64,000 nucleotides of DNA. It comes from Gammaproteobacteria bacterium. GTDB lineage: Bacteria > Pseudomonadota > Gammaproteobacteria > Enterobacterales > Alteromonadaceae. Of this stretch, positions 56,621-64,000 are shown one piece after another. The position numbers were made by a program, and so were the translations under genes. Under the pieces are notes generated by a model. That model did not search any database and had not been told where the DNA came from. It saw only the letters and a list, made by a program, of their open reading frames with translations. Location: assembly GCA_018222405.1 (NCBI GenBank), contig JAAFAI010000012.1, positions 1 to 64,000 of the forward strand, given 5' to 3'. How positions within the stretch are numbered: the stretch's first letter is position 1; the number at the start of each line of letters is the position of its first letter.

Positions 56621-57059
56621 CTTACCCGTCACCATATTAATGGCCGATGACGATGAAGACGACAGATTGCTGGCGCTTGATGCGTTAAAAGAAGGCCGGG
56701 TACTTAACAATTTACACTGCGTTGAGGATGGTGTTGAACTGCTGGAGTATCTGCGCCGGGAGGGTAAATTTGCCGATCCTGCCACATCTCCCCGACCGAG
56801 TTTGATTTTGCTGGATTTGAACATGCCGCGCATGGATGGCCGGGAAGCCTTGCAGCACATCAAAGCCGACCCCAACTTACGCAGTATTCCGGTGGTTATC
56901 CTGACGACTTCGAAAGAAGAAGAAGATATGATCCGCGGTTATGATCTCGGCGCAGCCTCTTACATTACTAAACCGGTTAACTTTGAAGGACTGGTAGATC
57001 TGATGCGCGCTATCGGTCGCTACTGGATAGAATTTGTTGAACTCCCCCACAATGAATAG
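56607..57059 (+). CDS. Rcp1-like single-domain response regulator
   Basis: A 150-residue receiver without output domain. Acidic pocket ADDDEDDR, acceptor Asp70 in LILLDLNMPRMDG, TKPV lysine. The long loop before the Asp (REGKFADPATSPRPS) is typical for the Rcp1 group. Partner of the upstream CHASE3 kinase by overlap and family; phosphate could pass on through the DHp protein. Confidence 0.92.
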   Translation: MPNSSLPVTILMADDDEDDRLLALDALKEGRVLNNLHCVEDGVELLEYLRREGKFADPATSPRPSLILLDLNMPRMDGREALQHIKADPNLRSIPVVILTTSKEEEDMIRGYDLGAASYITKPVNFEGLVDLMRAIGRYWIEFVELPHNE

Positions 57060-57072
57060 GCATTGGTAACCC

Positions 57073-59031
57073 ATGACTGACCATGTTCGCATACTGCTGG
57101 TTGAAGATGACGAAGACGATTATTTTCTGACCGCCGACTCACTCTCGCAGTGTAAGTCGCCAGTATTCGAGCTGGTATGGGCCAAAACGGGTGAAGAGGC
57201 CATTGAGCACTTGCAAACGGATGCATTCGATTTATGCCTGCTCGATTACCTGCTGGGTCAGGAAAATGCCATGGACGTGCTGGAAAAACTCAAAGGTCTG
57301 TCCGTAACCATTCCGGTGGTAGTGCTCACTGGTCAGGCCGACAGTATTGTTGACGATAGGGTAATGCGCGCCGGTGCCGAAGACTTTTTAACCAAAGCCG
57401 AAATCGACACACCGCGTTTTATGCGGACTATTCGCTACGCGCTGGTACGTCGGGAAATTGAAACCGAGCGATTGGAGCGCAATCGCATCGAACAGCAAAA
57501 CAAAGCCAAGGATAAATTTCTCGCCCACCTTGGTCACGAACTCAGAACCCCGCTGGCCTCCATACTCGGTTATACCGAGCTGTTACTGGACAGTCCCGGT
57601 AATGAGCGAATTAACGCAGAACTCTCAACCATTTTTAATAACAGCAAACATTTGCTTAGCCTGCTCAACGATTTGCTGGATATGTCGCGGATCATGGCCA
57701 ACAAGTTAGAGCTGGTGCCACAAACGCTTAATCTGAACGGCTTTTTAACCGACCTTTATAGCCTGATGGTTATGCAGGCAAGTGAAAAAGGTCTGGTTTT
57801 AACCGTTAGCGCCAGTTCCCTAATCCCCGAATACATCAAGGTAGACCCTACCCGACTGCGGCAAATTCTGATCAATCTGGTTAATAACGCGATTAAATTT
57901 ACCGACACTGGCGAAGTGGCAATCAATGTTGAATTCGATAAAGACAGTGAGCGGGTTTGTTTTGCGGTAAAAGATACCGGTATTGGCATGCCGGCAGACA
58001 AGCTTGAAACCATTTTTAAACCTTTCGAGCAAATTGAGGATCTGATCCACGCTAACCATGGTGGCGCGGGTCTCGGACTGGCGATTTCCAATGAGTTAGT
58101 CAGCCGTATGGGTGGTCGAATTAATGTGGAATCGACCCAGGGCGAAGGCAGTCGCTTTTGGTTTTGTATCAATGCTATGGGCAGCACCGAACAGAATCTT
58201 ATCCGCCTGAACCTGGAAGCGCCGGAAAGCCCTCCCGCCCAATTTAAAATTAATCAACATCTCGACGGCCGGGTGCTGATAGTTGACGACTTACGAGAAA
58301 TTCGCCGCCTCACAGGCCGTTTAGTTAGCATGAGTCACGCTCAGGTAACCTATGCACAGAATGGTGCCGACGCACTGGAAAAAATACGCAGTGCAGAGCA
58401 TAACGGTGAGCCCTTTCACCTGGTGTTAATGGACATACATATGCCGGTGATGAATGGCATTGATTGTTTAAAGGCCATGCGCTCCTCCGGCATTCAAACA
58501 CCGGTAGTAGCCGTTACGGCAGCCAGTCGAAAGGGGCTCAGAGAATCTTTACTGGCCGAGGGTTTTGACAACGTGATAGCCAAACCTATCGATCGTAAAG
58601 ATTTAAGTGAAGTGCTCAGTACCTTTTTGTTACCAGCCACACAGCCATCTGCCCCGAAAGAAATTAGCACTGCTGAGCAGAAGTCGTCTTTACTGGTGGT
58701 GGAAGATGATGAAGACGCGGCCGAATTAATGTGCCTGCTGCTGAATTCATTAGGTTACGAAGCAGATATTGCACTCAATGGTCAACAGGCACTGAAAAAA
58801 GTGGCTAATGCCCCGGCACATTATACCCATGTGCTAATGGATCTGCATTTGCCCGATACCGACGGCTATGAGCTGACCGCAGCAATCGCTGAAGTTGCCC
58901 CCACCCTGAAAGTAACCATAATCAGTGGCGCCGAGCCGGATAAGGCCCGACTAGAGGGTTTACCCATTGCACAGGTTTTACTTAAGCCTGTAAGTAAAGC
59001 TGATCTGGCAGTGTTGAACTTTTGCAGCTAA
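57073..59031 (+). CDS. Hybrid kinase REC-HisKA-ATPase-REC-REC
   Basis: A 652-residue soluble hybrid kinase. First receiver 1-125 (Asp58 in LLDYLLG), HisKA with His155 (LGHELRTPLAS), ATPase domain about 260-375 (NAIKFT, DTGIGM, GGAGLGLAIS), then two receivers at about 395-510 (LMDIHMP) and 535-652 (LMDLHLPDTDG). It has no membrane segment and no known input domain besides its first receiver, so it may be switched by another kinase. Last gene of the operon. Confidence 0.93.
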   Translation: MTDHVRILLVEDDEDDYFLTADSLSQCKSPVFELVWAKTGEEAIEHLQTDAFDLCLLDYLLGQENAMDVLEKLKGLSVTIPVVVLTGQADSIVDDRVMRAGAEDFLTKAEIDTPRFMRTIRYALVRREIETERLERNRIEQQNKAKDKFLAHLGHELRTPLASILGYTELLLDSPGNERINAELSTIFNNSKHLLSLLNDLLDMSRIMANKLELVPQTLNLNGFLTDLYSLMVMQASEKGLVLTVSASSLIPEYIKVDPTRLRQILINLVNNAIKFTDTGEVAINVEFDKDSERVCFAVKDTGIGMPADKLETIFKPFEQIEDLIHANHGGAGLGLAISNELVSRMGGRINVESTQGEGSRFWFCINAMGSTEQNLIRLNLEAPESPPAQFKINQHLDGRVLIVDDLREIRRLTGRLVSMSHAQVTYAQNGADALEKIRSAEHNGEPFHLVLMDIHMPVMNGIDCLKAMRSSGIQTPVVAVTAASRKGLRESLLAEGFDNVIAKPIDRKDLSEVLSTFLLPATQPSAPKEISTAEQKSSLLVVEDDEDAAELMCLLLNSLGYEADIALNGQQALKKVANAPAHYTHVLMDLHLPDTDGYELTAAIAEVAPTLKVTIISGAEPDKARLEGLPIAQVLLKPVSKADLAVLNFCS

Positions 59032-59248
59032 CCCCTTGCAAGTTTTACACTGCCATTTTCTATAACTGTTAATCCTCACTTGCAGAAACCATAGTAAAAT
59101 CATAAATATCAAAAACTTATAATTTTCTATATTGATGGCATAAGCGTTGCACTCCTTCCTGTAAGCATTGGTTAAATTCGCTCGGTAACGGTCTCAACAA
59201 ACCTTTTCAACACCCGCTTACTGACGAAGACGCAAACAGGAAAACAAC

Positions 59249-59824
59249 ATGGACATACAACTATTAATCAGACTATTCAGCGATGCAGCGTTGATCAGAG
59301 CTTTGGTATTCGCTGTGGTAACCACTTGTATGCTAACCGGTTGCGCAGGTTCCGGATTAACAGCAACGCCCTATCAGGCGGCAGAGTCGGCCCGCGATGT
59401 AGGCTATTCATCACATCGACTGTCTGAGGGAAAATTTAAAATTCTTTACAAAGCTAATAGCGCAACCAGTGACGAAACCCTGGAACAATACAGCCAGCAA
59501 CGAGCAGAAGAGATTGGCCTGGAACGTGATTACAACTGGTATCGCATTGTATCAAGCGAGGCAGTAACTATGCCTTCAATGACCGATCAACAGGTGATAA
59601 CTGCCGCCCCTCAGTCTCAAACGGTTGATGGCGCAGTGACCGGCGATGTCACCGCTTCCAGTTTACCCTCTAATCAGCAGTGCACGGTATCCGGCTGTGA
59701 GCAGGTATCGACGCCTAATCCCGTTTCAGGCGATACGTCTGAAGCTGGCATGCAATACTATGCCATGACCATCCAGTATGGTCGCTTCGAACCGATCCCC
59801 GAAGACGCTATCGTACTGAGATAA
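59249..59824 (+). CDS. CC0125/CC1285-type lipoprotein
   Basis: A 191-residue lipoprotein with lipobox MLTGC near residue 32 after an unusually long N-region. The family part reads YSSHRLSEGKFKILYKANS, LEQYSQQRAEEIGLERDYNWYRIV. The C-terminal half is variable and holds two cysteines (QQCTVSGC). Function unknown; envelope location inferred from the lipobox. Confidence 0.8.
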   Translation: MDIQLLIRLFSDAALIRALVFAVVTTCMLTGCAGSGLTATPYQAAESARDVGYSSHRLSEGKFKILYKANSATSDETLEQYSQQRAEEIGLERDYNWYRIVSSEAVTMPSMTDQQVITAAPQSQTVDGAVTGDVTASSLPSNQQCTVSGCEQVSTPNPVSGDTSEAGMQYYAMTIQYGRFEPIPEDAIVLR

Positions 59825-59864
59825 GCGTTTTCAAAGGTCAAACAAATGGGGTGTAACTGTGGTT

Positions 59865-60287
59865 ATGTCGAACACCGGAAAATGTGCCATCAAAATGTTT
59901 AAAGACCTTTTTAATCAAGGCGCTGAGCTTTACCAAACCGCTCAGCAGAGCAATCAGCAGCCGCAACAGCGCGCGTGTTTACGGGTACTGAGAGCCGAGA
60001 AGCTTCGCGCCCTGCGACTAATGGAGGCAGAGAGCAATAGCGGATATGATTATGCGCTGACGGAACAGGTGAAAGAGCAGTTTCAGTCAATGCTTGAGCA
60101 CTACCCTTCAATTCGTCATGTTCGCGATTTCATTGAAATAGAACAACGATTGTTGGCGAGTCTCAAAGAAAACCTGACTTCGCTGACTCCGTCCCCGTTG
60201 TCTTTAAACCTGCGCACGATTACCACCCGTCATCAGCAATGCCTGGAAAAGCTCAGTCGCGAGCTTGCCGGCCAGCCGGAGAAGTAG
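59865..60287 (+). CDS. Hypothetical helical protein
   Basis: A 140-residue cytoplasmic protein rich in Gln, Leu and charged residues, predicted as mainly helical (AEKLRALRLMEAESNSGYDY, FIEIEQRLLASLKENL). No family recognised. GTG 59859 or ATG 59895 are possible starts; none has a strong ribosome site. It follows the lipoprotein by 40 bases. Confidence 0.5.
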   Translation: MSNTGKCAIKMFKDLFNQGAELYQTAQQSNQQPQQRACLRVLRAEKLRALRLMEAESNSGYDYALTEQVKEQFQSMLEHYPSIRHVRDFIEIEQRLLASLKENLTSLTPSPLSLNLRTITTRHQQCLEKLSRELAGQPEK

Positions 60288-60400
60288 TCCGGCACAGCCC
60301 TATCTATAAACAAAATTACCGCCCGGACCAGTGACAACATCCCCTGCTCCGGCGTCATAAATTTAACGCGACAGCTGTAATAATATGGCGTAAGCTACTG

Positions 60401-60691
60401 ATACCAATCGGCGTAGAAGTTTACCCTCTCAGAGTGATCCCTGAGGGCTAGTCGAAAACGACTTAGATCACGACGCGTTCACTGAGGCATAGTCAATCTA
60501 TGTCCAGGGGACGCAACACAGATGTAAGTCGTTTTGGCCACGCCCTTTGGGCAATTCCCTTAGGGCGAGCTGTCAGGCTTTCTGGCGTTGTTACGCTTGC
60601 TTGATTTGGAACCACCAAACCTGTGCAACCAAGCCTAGCCAAAAAGCCTGACAGTCTTGCTGAGTGGGCAAACCTCTATGCCGATTGGTAT
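60401..60691. mobile_element. MITE-like palindromic element, 291 bp
   Basis: Ends are imperfect inverted repeats beginning ATACCAATCGGC and closing with GGATTGGTAT-like GCCGATTGGTAT; 26 bases pair with three mismatches. Inside are further nested inverted repeats: AAAACGACTTA (60455-60465) with TAAGTCGTTTT (60525-60535), CGCCCT/AGGGCG (60541-60567), and CTGTCAGGCTTT (60570-60581) with AAAGCCTGACAG (60643-60654). It has no reading frame of its own and no clear target duplication. Confidence 0.75.
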
Positions 60692-60763
60692 GGAACGTAG
60701 TTGGTCCTGCATGCTCTTATTATGAGTAATTCAGGGCTATGAGTAGCAAAGGAAAACAGTAAC

Positions 60764-61300
60764 ATGGACGCAAAAAACGACGCCCCGTCAACGCAGAAAA
60801 AGCGCCTCGGTGGCTGGTTAATTTTAGTTGGTATAGGAGTCGTACTGGCGCCTTTTCGGCTGCTAATAAATACCTTCCCCGCTTATGAGCCGCTGCTACA
60901 GAGTGACATATGGGGCGCACTAACCAATCCGGACTCCGCGGCCTATCATCCTTTATGGGGGCCATTACTGATTGGTGAAATTACCTTTAATGTGGGGCTT
61001 TTCCTGGCTTCGCTTTATTTAATTTATCTGTTTTTCACCCACCACTGGCTGTTTCCCTCATTTTACATTGGTATTGTGCTTTCCTCTCTGGTCTTTATTC
61101 CGGCTGATGCCTGGTTAGTATCCATTGTGTTACCGCAAGAGCCCATGTTTGATCCTGACACGACCAAAGAATTCGTACGAACACTGATTGGTGCTCTCAT
61201 CTGGATCCCATACATGCTGATGTCACAGCGCGTAAAAGAAACCTTTGTTAAAGACCAGCAAGACCTGTCACCCGCTTTACCGATAGCTGAATCCAATTGA
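60764..61300 (+). CDS. DUF2569 membrane protein
   Basis: A 178-residue inner-membrane protein of the DUF2569 family with four hydrophobic segments: LGGWLILVGIGVVLAPF, a second near GEITFNVGLFLASLYLIYLF, then WLFPSFYIGIVLSSLVFI and TLIGALIWIPYMLMS with the family's SxRV ending (SQRVKETF). Role unknown. AAGGA precedes the start. The MITE-like element ends 72 bases upstream and may carry or alter its promoter. Confidence 0.8.
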   Translation: MDAKNDAPSTQKKRLGGWLILVGIGVVLAPFRLLINTFPAYEPLLQSDIWGALTNPDSAAYHPLWGPLLIGEITFNVGLFLASLYLIYLFFTHHWLFPSFYIGIVLSSLVFIPADAWLVSIVLPQEPMFDPDTTKEFVRTLIGALIWIPYMLMSQRVKETFVKDQQDLSPALPIAESN

Positions 61301-61361
61301 TGAAATTAGTTCTATTCACAAGTTATGTGGTTCTGCTTTGAATCTAAAACTCTGCAGTATC

Positions 61362-61629
61362 TAAATCGAAGAAAGAAAAATCATTGTGCCCTTCTTCAGT
61401 ATTGTCATCGTCTCTGGCATACATAACAAACTGGAAGAATCATCATGGATGAGGATTCAGTCGATGCGGCACAGTGATGTGCCTTCATTGACGGTCTAAT
61501 TTGTTCTGCCAGGGACGATGACGCTTTTCACTGATAAGGGCTGCGGGGAGTCCAGAGTGGTTCACGGTCACCGGGTCGCACTACACCCTCTGGTCAGCGT
61601 CGGCGACTCCGACAAAAAATATATAAACA
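61362..61629. repeat. Dispersed structured repeat, copy 2
   Basis: Second copy of the repeat at 21769, same orientation relative to a plus-strand gene end. Long identical runs include the stretch after CATCATGGATGAGG and the one after GCCAGGGACGATGACG. The hairpin loop GGGA of copy 1 is GTGA here (61468-61483), and the CCAGAG/CTCTGG hairpin holds extra sequence. It fills most of the 400-base gap before the YfbR-like gene. Confidence 0.8.
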
Positions 61630-61700
61630 ACTAACGTAGCTGAACGCTGCGAGCGGGCAAATAAATCACACCTGCGTTCAATAAAAACCTAACTCAGCCA

Positions 61701-62351
61701 CTAATCGGCTGCTTTTAAATTTGCCTGATTGGCATTTTCCACCCAGTCCAAATCCTTGGTTTGTTCATCCAGTGTACCTTTGGCATCTTCCAAGAAGACT
61801 TTGCAGAAATAATCCACACAAGGGTGCATTTCGCGGTAACGCTCCAGCTGTATCTCCATTTCTTCCATGGCATTGGAGAACTCGTGATTCGATTTAGCCA
61901 GCTCATAATCACACTTGAGATAGGCACACAAGACATCGGCCGCTTTGGCCAGGCGCACATGCACGTCATTTTTATCCTGCAGTATCAGTGGCTCATAACA
62001 GGCCTGCAGCGGCTCTGGCAGCGTTTTAATCAGCATTTGCTCAAACCGTCGTTCGAGTTTTTTAATTGCCTGTGTCGTTTCCGGGTCGTGATATTTCACC
62101 GGGCTTGGAATGTCGCTCATACCGGCAATTTCGCTGCCTTCATGAAAGATTGCCATGGCAGCTACCCGGTCGGGCTCAATATCTTCCCCATAGACTTCCC
62201 TGGCGATTACGCCAAGCATATGGGCAATGACCGACGCTTCATAAATGTGGGTAGATAGCATTTCAGACTGAAACTGCGCCATCAGCGGCCAGCGTTTTAC
62301 ATTACGGGCGCGCTGCATAAGACCAATAAAGGCGGAATGACTGTTGGCCAT
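61701..62351 (-). CDS. YfbR-like 5'-nucleotidase, HD variant
   Basis: A 216-residue HD-fold protein close to 5'-deoxynucleotidase YfbR: RWPLM near the N-terminus, a first His in STHIYEASVIAHML, DIPSPVKYHDPE, and KAADVLCAYLKCDYELA with the last metal Asp. The HD pair itself reads HE (AIFHEGSEIAG). YfbR cleaves dNMPs; whether the Glu form keeps this activity is unclear, though HE variants seem to occur in other branches. Confidence 0.82.
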   Translation of the reverse strand: MANSHSAFIGLMQRARNVKRWPLMAQFQSEMLSTHIYEASVIAHMLGVIAREVYGEDIEPDRVAAMAIFHEGSEIAGMSDIPSPVKYHDPETTQAIKKLERRFEQMLIKTLPEPLQACYEPLILQDKNDVHVRLAKAADVLCAYLKCDYELAKSNHEFSNAMEEMEIQLERYREMHPCVDYFCKVFLEDAKGTLDEQTKDLDWVENANQANLKAAD

Positions 62352-62587
62352 GGGTTCTCCGGGTGAAATTTAGCAATATTAACCGATCCTAAAGCTTATC
62401 GGCAGTGATGTCAGCCTAACACAGCGTCGTAGTCTGTAAAATATGCACTAACTCCTGTAACGAATTATCAAAGATTTACTAAGCAATGCAAAAAACCTTC
62501 ACTTTAATAATAAATATCAACAACTTAATCATTGGCACAAGATAAGCATATATCACTGTGACATTAGATGAAATTAAAGGAGACATC

Positions 62588-62764
62588 ATGTTAGGTTGGG
62601 CAATTACATTTTTTATCATTGCCATTATCGCAGCAGTTTTCGGTTTTGGTGGAATCGCCGGTGCAGCAACTGGTATCGCACAGTTTCTGTTCTTCTTATT
62701 TGTAGTATTACTGGTTATCTCTTTGGTTGCTGGCGCGCTTCGCGGCAAAGCCCCAAGAGCGTAG
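62588..62764 (+). CDS. DUF1328 small membrane protein
   Basis: A 58-residue protein with two hydrophobic helices ([21 protein letters not shown] and [19 protein letters not shown]), as in YtjA/DUF1328 proteins. Function unknown. AAAGGAG is at ideal distance from ATG 62588. Followed after 37 bases by a small acidic lipoprotein gene, probably in the same transcript. Confidence 0.88.
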   Translation: MLGWAITFFIIAIIAAVFGFGGIAGAATGIAQFLFFLFVVLLVISLVAGALRGKAPRA

Positions 62765-62801
62765 TCAATCACAAACTCAATAACCAATCAGGGAGATTAT
62801 T

Positions 62802-63002
62802 ATGAAAACGTTGAAATTACTTGATGTACTTAAAATGACTGTTATCGCTGCTTTTGCTTGTTCAGTTATCGCATGTGGCGATGGTGAAGCCGAAGATGCC
62901 GGTGAAGCTATCGATGAAGCGGTAACCGATGCGGGTAATGCTGTGGAAGATGCCTGTGAAGATGTTAAAGAAGGCATGGAAGCAGAAGACGACGACTGCT
63001 AA
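62802..63002 (+). CDS. Small acidic lipoprotein
   Basis: A 66-residue protein with a lipobox (VIAC, Cys near residue 25) and a strongly acidic helical tail built of EDAGEAIDEAV, DAGNAVEDACEDV and EAEDDDC-like units with two further cysteines. Not assigned to a family. The tail may bind cations at the envelope. GGGAG precedes the start; a terminator follows. Confidence 0.7.
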   Translation: MKTLKLLDVLKMTVIAAFACSVIACGDGEAEDAGEAIDEAVTDAGNAVEDACEDVKEGMEAEDDDC

Positions 63003-63018
63003 TCTGCACTCATAACAG

Positions 63019-63063
63019 AAGGGCAATGTGTCGCTACAAACGTGGTAGCACATTGCCCTTTTT
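63019..63063 (+). terminator. Terminator after acidic lipoprotein
   Basis: AAGGGCAATGTG/CACATTGCCCTT with an inner GCTAC/GTAGC pairing and a T-run (63059-63063), between convergent genes. Confidence 0.85.
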
Positions 63064-63067
63064 GCGT

Positions 63068-63559
63068 TTAATGTTTTTTGCTTTTCTTATCCAGCACGCC
63101 CATGGCAAACGCTGAAATCACAAAGGTTAAGTGGATAAGCACATACCACATGAGCTTTTCGTTCTCAATATTCTTTGCATTCATAAAAATTTTCAGTAAG
63201 TGAATCGATGATATTGCCACTATCGATGCTGCCACCTTACTTTTAAGCGTGCCGGTATCCAACGTACCCAGCCAGGCCAGTTTTTCTGTCCCTTCTTTTA
63301 AATCAATACTGGAAACAAAGTTCTCATAGCTGGTAAACATCACCATAATGATCAGGCCGGATACCAGAGCAATATCAATCAGCGACAATACTACCAGTAC
63401 AATATCGGCTTCACTGATTTCCAGCACGTGGGGTAAGAGATGAAATATTTCCTGAAAAAACTTAATCCCAAGGGCAATAAGTGCCAGCGATAAACCAAAA
63501 TAAATCGGCGCCAGTAACCACCGGGATGCGTACATCATACGCTCAATTAACACTTCCAA
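63068..63559 (-). CDS. YqhA family membrane protein
   Basis: A 163-residue inner-membrane protein of the UPF0114/YqhA family with about four helices; [20 protein letters not shown] and [19 protein letters not shown] are near identical to the enteric protein. Function unknown. The start is set at TTG 63559 because GGAGG stands six bases ahead and the length then equals that of enteric YqhA (about 164). Confidence 0.88.
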   Translation of the reverse strand: MEVLIERMMYASRWLLAPIYFGLSLALIALGIKFFQEIFHLLPHVLEISEADIVLVVLSLIDIALVSGLIIMVMFTSYENFVSSIDLKEGTEKLAWLGTLDTGTLKSKVAASIVAISSIHLLKIFMNAKNIENEKLMWYVLIHLTFVISAFAMGVLDKKSKKH

Positions 63560-63764
63560 ACCAGGCCTCCTGCGTTGGAAAAACTTACTTGTCAGAGAAG
63601 AAAAAGGAAATGCCCGCAGCACTTATTGCCGATGTAAAATAATCTACCTGAAACTCAGCTGCGCTGGTCATTCCTGAGGCCGGTGATTTTATCAGAGCCG
63701 TTAATGTTGAGGTATCATTTCTTACAACTTTTAACGCCCCTGACGTAATCGATAAGGCGCAGTT

Positions 63765-64000
63765 TCAATCCTCGTCGATAACAATGTCCATCCACACCAA
63801 ACGATGATCGGAACTGCTCTGACGGTCTTTCACCAGCCGGTATAAAGGCGATGCTTTTACAGGCCAGAACACACCACCGCCCTGCACTGTCAGCCCATGT
63901 TTAGAGGGCAGCACATAATCGGCACGTGCCCCCCAGTAAGCGGTAAAACGGCTGCTGTAAGACTCCTCTGCCGACTCGCTGCCGCCTTCACTTTGCGGGA
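63765..64000 (-). CDS. Endonuclease/exonuclease/phosphatase family, C-terminal end
   Basis: The last 77 or so codons of a gene that runs past the right edge. The frame reads YWGARADYVLPSK, GGGVFWPVKASPLYRLV and ends SSDHRLVWMDIVIDED. The SSDH with catalytic His near the end is that of the DNase I-like endonuclease/exonuclease/phosphatase fold. The VLPS and GVFWP pattern recalls secreted members of this fold. Confidence 0.75.
   Translation of the reverse strand, partial: PQSEGGSESAEESYSSRFTAYWGARADYVLPSKHGLTVQGGGVFWPVKASPLYRLVKDRQSSSDHRLVWMDIVIDED

Overview
The window looks like chromosomal DNA of a free-living, probably marine gammaproteobacterium of the Alteromonadaceae (Alteromonas, Salinimonas or Lacimicrobium type). 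The grounds are RecBCD, HemN and YqhA-like proteins that resemble the enteric ones, an HdfR/MaoP gene neighbourhood, DUF3718 secreted proteins, a very large reg-prop/GGDEF/EAL regulator and a CC0125-type lipoprotein. This placement rests on recalled protein families; no search was run. I see no prophage, CRISPR array, rRNA, integrase or transposase.

Layout. 1-3.0 kb: the 5' part of an initiator tRNA, pterin dehydratase, an MscS channel, an entericidin-like lipoprotein and a LysR regulator. 3.1-5.6 kb: four consecutive single-gene units for small secreted proteins. Three are DUF3718 paralogues. All four share the same promoter geometry, and the three paralogues share a three-hairpin 3' UTR. 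5.7-9.9 kb: a TonB-dependent receptor, then hemN behind an FNR-like box. 9.9-15.6 kb: a signalling group with a hybrid kinase, a receiver protein with a dead GGDEF domain and its active counterpart. 15.6-20.6 kb: molybdate import (modABC) and molybdenum-cofactor genes (moaBCDE, moeB). 20.6-27.4 kb: two AstE/AspA-like zinc hydrolases, a metalloprotease and a GCS2-type ligase. 27.3-36.1 kb: recC-recB-recD, preceded by a candidate small RNA.

36.6-48.3 kb: dUTPase, acyl-CoA synthetase, a two-subunit molybdenum hydroxylase, a 1406-residue sensor with GGDEF and EAL domains, and an RNase J-like protein that seems to start at ATT. 48.5-52.4 kb: DUF2750, HdfR-like regulator, MaoP, PRC-barrel protein, and a two-cysteine ArsR repressor divergent from a rhodanese. 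52.5-59.0 kb: a LysR gene followed by a tight five-gene phosphorelay operon (NtrC-type regulator, free-standing dimerization/phosphoacceptor (DHp) protein, CHASE3 kinase, Rcp1-like receiver, REC-kinase-REC-REC hybrid). 59.2-64 kb: lipoproteins, a palindromic MITE-like element, small membrane proteins, a YfbR-like nucleotidase, YqhA and the end of an exonuclease/phosphatase-family gene.

How parts connect. The Mo import and cofactor genes would supply the molybdenum hydroxylase 20 kb away. FNR-like boxes tie hemN, and possibly the metalloprotease/GCS2 promoter region, to oxygen. The ArsR/rhodanese pair fits a reactive-sulfur switch. The least explained parts are the phosphorelay operon with its DHp-only protein, the four-gene DUF3718 regulon, the sRNA candidate ahead of recC, and two families of structured non-coding repeats.
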